Source: UBA2108 sp963925495 (lineage in GTDB: Bacteria > Bacteroidota > Bacteroidia > Flavobacteriales_G > Salibacteraceae). From it: a stretch of 64,000 bases of DNA. The notes below the pieces were generated by a model. It did not search any database, had not been told where the DNA came from, and worked only from the letters and a program-made list of their open reading frames with translations. The stretch spans positions 1-64,000 of the forward strand of contig CAWUST010000006.1 in NCBI GenBank assembly GCA_963925495.1. Direction: 5' to 3'. Positions 29,066 through 36,846 of this stretch are shown here, piece after piece; position 1 is the stretch's first letter; each line of letters begins with the position of its first letter. The position numbers and the translations under genes are program-made.

Positions 29066-29626
29066 CTAGATAATAACGAATCCAAGTTTTCTATAAACCG
29101 TGTCAAATTTGTTTTGCAGAATTTCATTTTTTTGTAATTCTGTTTTATAGTTTTCTATGGATTTCAAAAGTCGGGTTTTAAATTCTTTTGGATTTATATC
29201 AAATGAAGTCCTTTTCTCTGAGCTCAAAAAATCACCTTCATTTACGAGACTGAAACGGACTTCCTTTTTTCCTGAAATATCTGTGGCATGCAATGAAATA
29301 GAGTGCATACAAGCATTCCGAAAAAGCAACAATATCTCTGTATGCTCTCTTTTGTGTGGGAAATATCCACGAATAAAGTTCTTCAACCTTTTAGTTGCTT
29401 GCTGATTGCCTAATTGTCCTGAATAAAAGCGAGAAAGAAGTTCAATCGTAGACCAAATCATCATGCAATAAGCTTGCGTATTTTCAAGTTTAGCATTTTC
29501 CAATTGGCCTAATTCATTCAACGCTTTTTGTAAAGAAGAAATCTTAGAATCTGTTGAATTTGAAGAAAAAAAAGAATCGCTATTTTCTGTACTAGTAGTC
29601 AACAGTTCTGTAGTTTTCGTTTTCAT
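29066..29626 (-). CDS. Hypothetical protein with an Rx4H (HEPN-like) motif
   Basis: I do not recognise this 186-residue soluble, mostly helical protein. A Ser/Thr-rich N-terminus is followed by helices. LLLFRNACMHSIS near residues 100-112 contains an R-x4-H arrangement, as in HEPN-fold proteins, though the fold is not proven. It overlaps the end of rsgA by 35 nt on the same strand and is probably co-transcribed with it. No partner nucleotidyltransferase or antitoxin lies beside it. Confidence 0.6.
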   Translation of the reverse strand: MKTKTTELLTTSTENSDSFFSSNSTDSKISSLQKALNELGQLENAKLENTQAYCMMIWSTIELLSRFYSGQLGNQQATKRLKNFIRGYFPHKREHTEILLLFRNACMHSISLHATDISGKKEVRFSLVNEGDFLSSEKRTSFDINPKEFKTRLLKSIENYKTELQKNEILQNKFDTVYRKLGFVII

Positions 29627-30527
29627 CTTCGCTGTAAATACTCATGTAGCTTTTAAATCTCGACTCAGCAATTTCACCTTTGCCCACGGCTTTTTTAATG
29701 GCACAATCAGGTTCGTTTAAATGTTGACAATTGTTGAACTTGCATTTCGATAAAAGCTTTCGCATTTCTAAAAAATAATGAGATAATTCTTTTTGATCGA
29801 TGTCAATAATTCCAAATCCTCTAATTCCAGGGGTGTCAATTATTTGGGCATCGAAATCTAAATGGTATAATTCGGCAAAAGTAGTAGTATGTTTTCCTTG
29901 ACGGTGGGTTTTAGAAATGTCATCAATTTTCAAATTTAAAGTGGGCGAAATTGCATTAATTAATGAAGATTTTCCAGTGCCAGAATGCCCAGCGAGCATA
30001 CTAGTTTTCCCTTTCATTACTTGTATTACCTCTTCCAAATTTACGTTTTCGGTTACGGATGTTTGAATGCATTGGTAGCCAAGTTTACTATAAACGGAAA
30101 GCCATTCTATTAGGTTGTGAGAATCCGATTCATCCAATAAATCTGCTTTATTAAATATAAGTACGGGAGTAATGTGGTAAGCTTCTGCGCTAATTGTAAT
30201 TCTATCAATAAAGCCTTTAGTAGTTTCTGGGTCACGTAGAGTTACAAAAATCAGAATTTGATCGATGTTGCTTGCCAAAATATGACCCCGTTTGGAAAGG
30301 TTTATGGAACGGCGAATTATGTAGTTGTTTCGTTTTTCGAGTTTATGGATAATACCATTTACATCATCAATCATTTTGAACTCAACCCAATCCCCAACTG
30401 AAACGGGGTTTGTAGAACGAATGCCTTTTAAGCGAAAGCTCCCTTTCACTTTACAAGGAATCACTTTTCCGTCATCAGTTCTTACTGAACTCCAACTACC
30501 AGTGCTTTTTACAATACGTCCTCTCAT
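29592..30527 (-). CDS. rsgA: Ribosome small-subunit GTPase RsgA
   Basis: This 311-residue protein has an OB-fold N-terminus (GRIVKSTGSWSSVRTDDGKV), then a circularly permuted GTPase. The G4 motif (FNKADLLDE) precedes the P-loop (LAGHSGTGKSSLINAI) and G3 (IDTPGIRGFGIID). The C-terminal zinc-binding part is CKFNNCQHLNEPDC. RsgA matures the 30S subunit. The ATG at 30527 is chosen; the TTG three codons upstream is part of the -7 box and is unlikely to be a start. Confidence 0.95.
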   Translation of the reverse strand: MRGRIVKSTGSWSSVRTDDGKVIPCKVKGSFRLKGIRSTNPVSVGDWVEFKMIDDVNGIIHKLEKRNNYIIRRSINLSKRGHILASNIDQILIFVTLRDPETTKGFIDRITISAEAYHITPVLIFNKADLLDESDSHNLIEWLSVYSKLGYQCIQTSVTENVNLEEVIQVMKGKTSMLAGHSGTGKSSLINAISPTLNLKIDDISKTHRQGKHTTTFAELYHLDFDAQIIDTPGIRGFGIIDIDQKELSHYFLEMRKLLSKCKFNNCQHLNEPDCAIKKAVGKGEIAESRFKSYMSIYSEDENENYRTVDY

Positions 30528-30533
30528 TGTCGC

Positions 30534-30541
30534 CAAAAATA
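30534..30541 (-). promoter_or_regulatory. -7 box of rsgA
   Basis: TATTTTTG on the minus strand fits TAnnTTTG and ends 6 nt before the rsgA ATG. The predicted transcript would have almost no 5' leader. Confidence 0.45.
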
Positions 30542-30639
30542 TAAATTTGACGTACTAGTATGAAAATGATTTGTGCTACTATTTTTAATACTTAGTACAC
30601 CTCTAATCATTTATTCAAAACCATACTTTTGGTCCAACA

Positions 30640-30780
30640 ATGAAATTTTCGGATGATGAAACAGGATCTTATTATGATCAAACTCAAAATCATTATGAGC
30701 GTTGGTGGAAACTAAAGGAAACCCAAGCTGTTCACGATGGTTTATGGGATAAAAACACTAAAACGCACTTACAATTCTAA
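30640..30780 (+). pseudogene. N-terminal fragment of a SAM methyltransferase
   Basis: A 46-codon frame encodes YYDQTQNHYERWWKLKETQA, then VHDGLWDKNTKT. This matches the N-terminus of tocopherol/sterol-type class I methyltransferases (YYDxTxxHYxRWWxLxxSxxxHYGxWD). The frame then meets TAA, and no AdoMet-binding domain follows before gldA. It is therefore a truncated remnant of a gene that would normally be about 280 residues long. Confidence 0.65.
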
Positions 30781-30799
30781 ATTTTCTCTCGGAAGCCAT

Positions 30800-30807
30800 T
30801 ACATTTG
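30800..30807 (+). promoter_or_regulatory. -7 box of gldA
   Basis: TACATTTG matches TAnnTTTG and lies 6 nt before the gldA ATG. It sits just downstream of the methyltransferase remnant. Confidence 0.45.
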
Positions 30808-30813
30808 CCGCCC

Positions 30814-31716
30814 ATGTCTATTGAAGTAAAAAACGTAACAAAAAATTATGGTGAGCAAAAGGCGCTCAACGATGTTTCTATTTCCATAAAACCAGGAGAA
30901 ATTGTAGGTTTTTTGGGTCCAAATGGAGCTGGAAAATCTACGATTATGAAAATAATCACTTGTTTCATTCCTCAAAGTGAAGGAAAAGTATCGGTTTGCG
31001 GTTTTGATGTAGAAACGGATGCAATGGAAGTGAAAAAACGAGTTGGTTATTTGCCCGAACACAATCCGCTTTATTCAGACATGTTTGTTAAAGAGTATTT
31101 GACTTTTATAGCAGGATTACATGGGCTAAAGAATAAAAAAGAAAGGGTTGATGAAATGGTTCAATTGGTGGGTTTAGAGCGTGAACAGCATAAAATAATT
31201 GGAGCTTTAAGTAAGGGTTACCGACAACGGGTAGGATTGGCACAAGCACTAATTCACGATCCTGAAGTGCTTATTTTAGATGAGCCTACAACTGGACTAG
31301 ACCCAAATCAAATCGAGGAAATAAGAAACTTGATTAAAAAATTGGGTGAACAAAAAACGGTTATGATGAGTACTCATATAATGCAAGAAGTGGAAGCTAT
31401 TTGCGATAGAGTGATCATTATAAACCAAGGAAAAATTGTGGCTGACGATACCTCAGAACACATTAGTGAATCTCAAGATAATCAGTTTGTTATTCGAGTT
31501 GAGTTTGATAAAATAGTAGAGGTTAATACGTTAAAAAACATTAGACACGTTTTAGATGTAAAAGCTATTTCTGAAAAAGATTGGATTCTAATTTCAAAGA
31601 CCGATATTCGAAATGAATTATTCCAATTTTCCATGCAAAATAATTTGGGTATTCTTACTCTCCAAAAAGAAGAGAGAAGTTTAGAGGATGCTTTTAAGGC
31701 ATTAACCAAGAAATAA
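30814..31716 (+). CDS. gldA: ABC transporter ATP-binding protein GldA-like
   Basis: This 300-residue ATPase has Walker A in FLGPNGAGKSTIMKII, the variant signature LSKGYRQRVGLAQAL and Walker B LILDEPTTGLDPNQ. VGYLPEHNPLYSDMFVKEYL is characteristic of the GldA/NosF-like group, and the length fits GldA of Flavobacterium (gliding-motility ABC transporter). The permease genes gldF and gldG are not next to it. The ATG at 30814 is preferred to the TTG at 30805, which overlaps the -7 box. Confidence 0.8.
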   Translation: MSIEVKNVTKNYGEQKALNDVSISIKPGEIVGFLGPNGAGKSTIMKIITCFIPQSEGKVSVCGFDVETDAMEVKKRVGYLPEHNPLYSDMFVKEYLTFIAGLHGLKNKKERVDEMVQLVGLEREQHKIIGALSKGYRQRVGLAQALIHDPEVLILDEPTTGLDPNQIEEIRNLIKKLGEQKTVMMSTHIMQEVEAICDRVIIINQGKIVADDTSEHISESQDNQFVIRVEFDKIVEVNTLKNIRHVLDVKAISEKDWILISKTDIRNELFQFSMQNNLGILTLQKEERSLEDAFKALTKK

Positions 31717-31750
31717 TAAAAACCAATATTACCAAACGAATCAAAATCCT

Positions 31751-31758
31751 TACATTCG
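31751..31758 (+). promoter_or_regulatory. Probable -7 box of metK
   Basis: TACATTCG differs by one base from TAnnTTTG and lies 33 nt before the metK ATG. The short, AT-rich leader shows no recognisable SAM riboswitch. Confidence 0.35.
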
Positions 31759-31791
31759 CCGCTCAATTTTAATGATATAAATTTAGTATAA

Positions 31792-33045
31792 ATGGCGTAT
31801 TTTTTCACTTCCGAGTCCGTTTCTGAGGGACATCCGGATAAAGTTTCTGATCAAATTTCAGATGCATTAATTGATAATTTTTTGGCTTTCGATAGCACGT
31901 CTAAAGTTGCTTGTGAAACTTTGTGTACTACTGGTTTAGTAGTTCTTGCCGGAGAAGTTAAGTCTTCAGCATATTTAGATGTACAGAAAATTGCAAGAGA
32001 CGTTATTGCTCAAATTGGTTATACAAAAGGAGAGTATATGTTTGATGCTCATTCTTGTGGAGTTTTGTCTTCAATTCACGAGCAATCACCAGATATTAAT
32101 CAAGGTGTTGAACGAAAAGACCCTATGGAGCAAGGTGCTGGCGACCAAGGAATGATGTTTGGTTATGCAACTAACGAAACAGAAAACTACATGCCTTTGG
32201 CACTTGACCTTTCACACTTAATATTAAGTGAAATGGCAAAACTCAGAAAGGAAGGTAAGAAGATGACTTACTTACGTCCGGATTCTAAATCACAAGTTAC
32301 TTTAGAGTATGATGACAATAACAAGCCAATTAGAATTGATACAATAGTTGTCTCAACACAACACGATGACTTTGATACAGAAGCAATCATGCTTGCTAAA
32401 ATTAAAGAAGATGTAAAGTCTATTCTTATCCCTAATGTACAGGCTCATTTGTCAGATGATATTAATGTTTTGTTTAATGAAGACATTACTTACCACGTAA
32501 ATCCAACTGGAATTTTTGTGATTGGTGGTCCTCATGGGGATACAGGTCTTACTGGCCGTAAAATTATAGTTGATACTTACGGAGGAAAAGGAGCACATGG
32601 TGGTGGAGCTTTTTCAGGAAAAGATCCTAGTAAAGTAGACAGATCTGCTGCTTATGCAACACGTCACATTGCTAAAAACTTAGTAGCAGCTGGATTGTGC
32701 AGTGAAGTATTGGTTCAGGTTTCTTATGCAATTGGTGTAGCCAAGCCTATGGGAATTTTTGTAAACACCTATGGTACTGCAAATGTAGATTTGAACGACG
32801 GCGAAATTGCAAGAAAAGTGGAAGCATTATTCGATATGCGCCCTTATGCCATTGAGCAACGTTTAAAATTACGAAATCCTATGTATTTGGAAACAGCAGC
32901 TTATGGTCACATGGGTAGAGAAAACGAAACAGTTTCTAAAATATTTACTACTCCTGATGGAACTACCAAAACAATGGATGTAGAATTATTTACTTGGGAA
33001 AAATTAGATTTCGTTGATAAAGTTAAAGCAGGGTTCGGACTGTAA
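31792..33045 (+). CDS. metK: S-adenosylmethionine synthetase
   Basis: This 417-residue enzyme makes S-adenosylmethionine from methionine and ATP. Hallmarks are SEGHPDKVSDQISDALID at the N-terminus (His14 and Asp16), GAGDQGMMFGYATNET, GGPHGDTGLTGRKIIVDTYG and the loop GGGAFSGKDPSKVDRSAAY. The length is normal for Bacteroidota. It has its own promoter and a strong terminator. Its product feeds the many radical SAM and methyltransferase enzymes of the window, although the genes are not linked in an operon. Confidence 0.97.
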   Translation: MAYFFTSESVSEGHPDKVSDQISDALIDNFLAFDSTSKVACETLCTTGLVVLAGEVKSSAYLDVQKIARDVIAQIGYTKGEYMFDAHSCGVLSSIHEQSPDINQGVERKDPMEQGAGDQGMMFGYATNETENYMPLALDLSHLILSEMAKLRKEGKKMTYLRPDSKSQVTLEYDDNNKPIRIDTIVVSTQHDDFDTEAIMLAKIKEDVKSILIPNVQAHLSDDINVLFNEDITYHVNPTGIFVIGGPHGDTGLTGRKIIVDTYGGKGAHGGGAFSGKDPSKVDRSAAYATRHIAKNLVAAGLCSEVLVQVSYAIGVAKPMGIFVNTYGTANVDLNDGEIARKVEALFDMRPYAIEQRLKLRNPMYLETAAYGHMGRENETVSKIFTTPDGTTKTMDVELFTWEKLDFVDKVKAGFGL

Positions 33046-33061
33046 TAAAAGACTTGAAAAT

Positions 33062-33090
33062 AAAAAAAGCCGCTTTTAGCGGCTTTTTTT
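33062..33090 (+). terminator. Rho-independent terminator after metK
   Basis: AAAAAAAGCCGC - TTTTA - GCGGCTTTTTTT forms a strong hairpin with a T-run. The A-run on the other side lets it also stop transcription of the converging arsenic operon. Confidence 0.88.
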
Positions 33091-33132
33091 TGCTTTTTAA
33101 TTTCTTTAGCAAAAAAAAACAATTTAATTCTT

Positions 33133-33846
33133 TTATCTTTTTGGGCGAACAATTATTTCGCTAATTGTCACATTTGGAGGTTGTTCAATGCAATGGACAA
33201 TCTGCTCTGCAATAACTTCAGGAGTTAGACCTTCTGCAAAGTATTTTTTAAGATCACCAATCATATTTTCATTAGTAGTATTATCTACAAAAGCGGTGTC
33301 AACAGCACCAGGAGAAATTGTTGTTATTTTTAATTGCGTCCCCATTTCTAAATGAAGTGATTTACTAATTGCTCCAACTGCATGTTTTGTAGCGCAATAA
33401 ACTCCTGAATTAGGAAAAACTTGATGAGCAGCTACAGAAGCTACATTTATTATTTGTCCATCTAAACTTTTTTTAAGCAGAGGTAAAGCAAAATGAAGGC
33501 AATTGACCACCCCTTTTATATTAACGTCAATCATTGTGTGCCACTCGTTGAGTTTAGCGTTATCGATTGGGTCAAACATTCCTACTCCAGCATTATTGAT
33601 TAGAATATCTAAACCACCAAATTTTTCTTCTATCGATTCGAATGCTTTTTCCATCTCCTCTATATTGGTGACATCCGCAGGTATAATAAGAACAGGACAA
33701 TCCAAAGACTTTGCTATTTCGTTAAGTTTTTTTTCATTTCTGGATAATAGAACCAGCATATGAGGGGAGTTAGACAAAGCCAAGGCAGTTGCTTTGCCAA
33801 TTCCGCTGCTTGCCCCAGTAAGAGCGATTATTTTTTTAGATTTCAT
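33133..33846 (-). CDS. Short-chain dehydrogenase/reductase
   Basis: This 237-residue SDR has the TGASSGIGKATA cofactor loop, the NNAGVGMFDPI motif, and the catalytic Ser (NVASVAAHQV) followed by YCATKHA (Tyr-x3-Lys). The basic residues after beta-2 (LLSRNEKKLNE) suggest NADP(H). It is the last gene of the arsR-arsI-arsC unit and overlaps arsC by 11 nt, so it is co-transcribed with it. Its substrate is unknown. Confidence 0.88.
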   Translation of the reverse strand: MKSKKIIALTGASSGIGKATALALSNSPHMLVLLSRNEKKLNEIAKSLDCPVLIIPADVTNIEEMEKAFESIEEKFGGLDILINNAGVGMFDPIDNAKLNEWHTMIDVNIKGVVNCLHFALPLLKKSLDGQIINVASVAAHQVFPNSGVYCATKHAVGAISKSLHLEMGTQLKITTISPGAVDTAFVDNTTNENMIGDLKKYFAEGLTPEVIAEQIVHCIEQPPNVTISEIIVRPKR

Positions 33847-34249
33847 GTTGTAAAAATTGTGTGCAATATATTTTTATTTGATTTCTTACGCGATCAAATT
33901 CTGCTATTCTATCGATTTTGGAGCCTTTGAATTTACTAGGATCTTCAAAGTTCTGATGAAGTTTTTTTTTCTTTCCAGGAAATATTGGACACCTTTCTTT
34001 AGCGTTGTCACAAACCGTAATTACAGCATTAAATTCAATTTCTGAATATTCTTCAATTAAATTACTGGTGTGTTTTGAAATATCAATTCCATCTCTTTTC
34101 ATGGCTACGACAGCTTCTTGATTTAAGCCATGAGTTTCAATTCCAGCGCTCCAGACGTTAACTTTATTTTCGCCTAGCGTTTTTAAATATCCATGAGCCA
34201 TTTGACTGCGGCAAGAGTTACCTGTACAAAGCACTAATACGTTTTTCAT
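33836..34249 (-). CDS. arsC: Arsenate reductase (low-molecular-weight phosphatase type)
   Basis: This 137-residue protein begins at ATG 34249 with the phosphatase-like loop VLVLCTGNSCRSQMAHGYLK (Cys-x5-Arg). A later Cys pair lies in ITVCDNAKERCPIFPG, as in thioredoxin-coupled ArsC. It reduces arsenate to arsenite. It follows arsI by 10 nt and is followed by the SDR. No Acr3 or ArsB arsenite exporter gene lies in this operon. Confidence 0.9.
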   Translation of the reverse strand: MKNVLVLCTGNSCRSQMAHGYLKTLGENKVNVWSAGIETHGLNQEAVVAMKRDGIDISKHTSNLIEEYSEIEFNAVITVCDNAKERCPIFPGKKKKLHQNFEDPSKFKGSKIDRIAEFDRVRNQIKIYCTQFLQHEI

Positions 34250-34259
34250 GATAAATAAA

Positions 34260-34769
34260 TTAGCAACAACCTGATCCCGGTTCGCAAACTTCGCCACTTG
34301 ATGTGCTCAGGTCCTTTAAGACTACTTTCTTTTTTTTCTTTACTGGCACACAACATTGTTCCGATTCATTTTTAGAATATCTGGGGTCATTGAACTCCAC
34401 ATCTTTGTGAAAAAAGTAAACTTCCCAATGATATCCATCGGGATCTGTAACCCAAAATTTATCTTGACTAGCATAGCAACAGTTAGTTCCCATTTCTTCT
34501 AAGATAGGAAGTCCAACAGATGTGCTTTTGGCAAGCCGCTCCAGCAGTTCAGATTCCGAATCGATTTGGATTCCTAAGTGCCCAAAGTTGGGGTTAACTT
34601 TCTCTTTGTTTTCAACAAATGATATAATAAGAGAAGGACTTTCTACTATAAATTTGGCGTAATCGTCCTTTATTTTGTCTGCTTTTTTATTAAAAAAAAA
34701 CTCATAAAATTTCACCGTATTATTAATGTCTTTAACATAAAGACTGACGTGCATTCTTGGAAAACTCAT
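34260..34769 (-). CDS. arsI: ArsI/CadI-family C-As lyase (vicinal oxygen chelate fold)
   Basis: This 169-residue glyoxalase-fold protein (MHVSLYVKDINNTVKFYEFF; WVTDPDGYHWEVYF) carries the vicinal cysteine pair of ArsI in TNCCYASQDKFW. It also has His and Glu positions expected for Fe(II). Known ArsI enzymes cleave the carbon-arsenic bond of trivalent organoarsenicals. The Cys-rich C-terminus (CCVPVKKKKK; CEPGSGCC) could bind arsenic. The ATG at 34769 is chosen because it starts the fold directly; a further upstream ATG overlaps arsR. Confidence 0.82.
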   Translation of the reverse strand: MSFPRMHVSLYVKDINNTVKFYEFFFNKKADKIKDDYAKFIVESPSLIISFVENKEKVNPNFGHLGIQIDSESELLERLAKSTSVGLPILEEMGTNCCYASQDKFWVTDPDGYHWEVYFFHKDVEFNDPRYSKNESEQCCVPVKKKKKVVLKDLSTSSGEVCEPGSGCC

Positions 34770-34779
34770 AATTACACTT

Positions 34780-35109
34780 TTAACAACATTTATTTTCAAT
34801 TCTATAATGTTCAAACAACTGGTTGAGCATATTATTTGCTTGCTCCCACATTTCTACATTAATGCAATAGCAAACACTAGTTCCCTCAATTGTTCCTTTA
34901 ATCAAACCAACGGATTTCAGTTCTTTTAGGTGTTGACTTATAGTTGATTGGCTTAATGGGAGTAATTCAACCAAATTACCAGTAATACAAGACTTAGAAC
35001 TTATCAGGTATTGTAAAATTGCAATTCGTGCAGGATGCCCCAAAACTTTGGCAAGTACTGCTAATGCATTTTGTTCTTGGGTAAATTCTTCAGTTTTTGT
35101 GACTCCCAT
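34780..35109 (-). CDS. arsR: ArsR-family transcriptional repressor
   Basis: This 109-residue winged-helix protein has the ArsR pattern ALAKVLGHPARIAILQYL, a recognition helix in LSQSTISQHLKELKSVGLI, and a wing (GTIEGTSVCYCIN). The wing Cys pair CYC and the C-terminal CC could sense As(III), although the classical ELCVCDL site is not present. It is the first gene of arsR-arsI-arsC-SDR. An upstream palindrome is its likely operator. Confidence 0.9.
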   Translation of the reverse strand: MGVTKTEEFTQEQNALAVLAKVLGHPARIAILQYLISSKSCITGNLVELLPLSQSTISQHLKELKSVGLIKGTIEGTSVCYCINVEMWEQANNMLNQLFEHYRIENKCC

Positions 35110-35116
35110 ATCTTAA

Positions 35117-35138
35117 TTAATCGCAATATTACGATTAA
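35117..35138. promoter_or_regulatory. Palindromic ArsR operator overlapping the ars promoter
   Basis: TTAATCG-CAATATTA-CGATTAA is an inverted repeat with perfect 7-bp arms and an AATATT centre. It lies 8 nt before the arsR ATG. The minus-strand TAATATTG inside it is a one-mismatch -7 box, so a bound repressor would block RNA polymerase. Confidence 0.7.
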
Positions 35139-35273
35139 GTATTGAGCGTTTTAATTTTTTTTGCATTATTTAATTTTTAAGAATCTTGAAAATTGAAGTG
35201 GGATTAAATACTGATATTTGTCATGACACTCCAGTTCATTATCTAAGTAAGCAAAAGTACATACAATTATATT

Positions 35274-35610
35274 TTGTTAAAATACGTAGGCGCTTATTCT
35301 GGAGCAGCTGTTACCTCTAGTAAATTTGATGCTTCTGTCGGAGGTTTTGGAACACATACACTTAAATATGTGTTTAATAACCGCAACAATTGTACCGATT
35401 CTGCGATTTGTTCAATTGTTGTAGATGCAAAACCCAGCATGGGATTTTCTCCATTGGGATTTGCCTATAACAATGATGCTTCTATTAGTATTTTGGCAAA
35501 TGGAACTCCCGTTGGGTGCTGGTTGGGCTTTCTTCATCTAGGCGTGTATCAACTTATCGACACCTCATCCCGGAGTAGGAACATTCGGCCATTTAAGTTT
35601 TGAAATTCGA
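35274..35610 (+). pseudogene. Decayed fragment of a repeat-type surface adhesin
   Basis: The frame from 35274 encodes VGAYSGAAVTSSKFDASVGG, FGTHTLKYVFNNRNNCTDSA and IVVDAKPSMGF. This pattern (G-YSG-GV ... FDPS-AGVGTHTITYT ... NGCTDSA) is that of repeats in large Bacteroidota surface proteins. After ILANGTPVG the match continues in another frame (PHPGVGTFGHLSFEI), so a frameshift separates two repeats. No signal peptide or T9SS domain is present. It is a remnant of a much longer gene. Confidence 0.6.
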
Positions 35611-35617
35611 TTGAAGT

Positions 35618-36583
35618 TTAGTTCTGAAAAAAGCGAAACATTTCCTCTTCCATCCATTGCTTTTCAGTCAACCTCATATTAGAAACAAAGCCAACGTGCC
35701 CTCCGTGTTCAGTAGTCATTAAATGGAAGTGCTTACTCTCTTTAGCCTCTTTTATAGGGTAACATTCAGGGCCCAAAAATGGATCATCAAAAGAGGTTAT
35801 TAATAGGGTGGGAATTTTGATACTTGGAATGAACGGAAGTGAACTGTTTTTTGTCCAATAATCCTCGCCGCTGGCAAAACCATTAATTGGGGCTGTAAAA
35901 TTGTGGTCAAAATCTCTAAAACTTTTTGATTGTAATACTGCAGGCAAATTACCATTCCAACTTGGGTGTTGTTCTACTTTTTGTATAGCCTTGGATTTAA
36001 GTGTTTTCAAAAACCGACGCATATAAATCCAATTGGACTTTTTTGCGAGTTCTTTTACGGAAGAATATAAATCGACAGGTACAGATATGGCGACAGCAGC
36101 TTTTATTTCGGATGGAGTATTTACTCCTTCTTCGCCCAAATATTTCAAAGTCATATTTCCGCCAATACTTATGCCTGCAAGATATATAGTTTGGTATTTC
36201 TTTTCGGTAATAAGCCAATTCACCACATACTTTAAATCGTCTGTCCGTCCCGAATGATAGGATTTAAGTAATCGATTGGGCTCACCAGAACAACCTCGTT
36301 GATTAAGAACGCAAGCATCCCATTCTTTTGAATTTGCCTGACGAACGATTCCTTTAGCATAAGCGCGAGATGAATCACCTTCTAAACCATGAAGAATTAA
36401 GACAATACAATTACTGTTTTTAACAGAAAAATCGAGATCTACAAAATCTCCATCACTAAGCTCTAATCGATGGCGATTATACTTTACTTCTTTTATTTGG
36501 CGCAGTTGATTGGGTATAATTGTGTTGAGGTGTGCACTTCTCATTAGAAAAGGTGCTTTATACGTGTTTTTATTTAATGGCAT
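35618..36583 (-). CDS. Alpha/beta hydrolase, YheT family
   Basis: This 321-residue hydrolase starts with PFLMRSAHLNTIIPNQLR. It has the oxyanion strand VLILHGLEGDSSRAYAKGIV, the family segment NQRGCSGEPN, the nucleophile elbow AGISIGGNMTLKYLGEEG and the C-terminal His in TTEHGGHVGF. YheT-like proteins are probable esterases of unknown substrate. A CATTTTTG sequence (36590-36597, minus strand) near the -7 consensus lies 6 nt from the ATG. Confidence 0.88.
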   Translation of the reverse strand: MPLNKNTYKAPFLMRSAHLNTIIPNQLRQIKEVKYNRHRLELSDGDFVDLDFSVKNSNCIVLILHGLEGDSSRAYAKGIVRQANSKEWDACVLNQRGCSGEPNRLLKSYHSGRTDDLKYVVNWLITEKKYQTIYLAGISIGGNMTLKYLGEEGVNTPSEIKAAVAISVPVDLYSSVKELAKKSNWIYMRRFLKTLKSKAIQKVEQHPSWNGNLPAVLQSKSFRDFDHNFTAPINGFASGEDYWTKNSSLPFIPSIKIPTLLITSFDDPFLGPECYPIKEAKESKHFHLMTTEHGGHVGFVSNMRLTEKQWMEEEMFRFFQN

Positions 36584-36648
36584 TCAATACAAAAATGGGT
36601 ATTTTATTACAATAGTTATTTTCGTTTTTATTAATTGATATACATTTT

Positions 36649-36846
36649 ATGAAAATAGCATTGCTGATTCTACTTGTAATTATGAATTTAATGGTTTTAT
36701 TGGGGCAGCTGTGGCCGGAGGGATTGCCACCGTTTGCATCCTATATCAACAAGACGTTTTTGACTCTAAGTTTGGGTTTTTTTACGAAATTTTTAAGAAA
36801 AAAAAACAAGAATAGAGCTTTATTTTGCCTCCTTTTTAATTTCTAA
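36649..36846 (+). CDS. Small membrane protein
   Basis: This frame of 65 codons begins with a hydrophobic helix (MKIALLILLVIMNLMVLLGQ) followed by LWPEGLPPFASYINKTFLTL and a second hydrophobic helix. The first 45 residues look like a small conserved Bacteroidota membrane protein. The basic C-terminus (KKNKNRALF) overlaps the converging topB stop by 27 nt. I cannot name a function, and the possibility of a chance frame remains. Confidence 0.45.
   Translation: MKIALLILLVIMNLMVLLGQLWPEGLPPFASYINKTFLTLSLGFFTKFLRKKNKNRALFCLLFNF

Noticed and set aside
29066..29626. HEPN/MNT toxin-antitoxin pair
   Set aside because: Only the Rx4H motif is present; no nucleotidyltransferase partner lies beside it.
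30525..30536. TTG start three codons upstream for rsgA
   Set aside because: Its bases belong to the TATTTTTG -7 box, so it is unlikely to be transcribed.
31717..31791. Possible SAM riboswitch before metK
   Set aside because: The leader is short and AT-rich, with no SAM-I or SAM-II-like stems visible.
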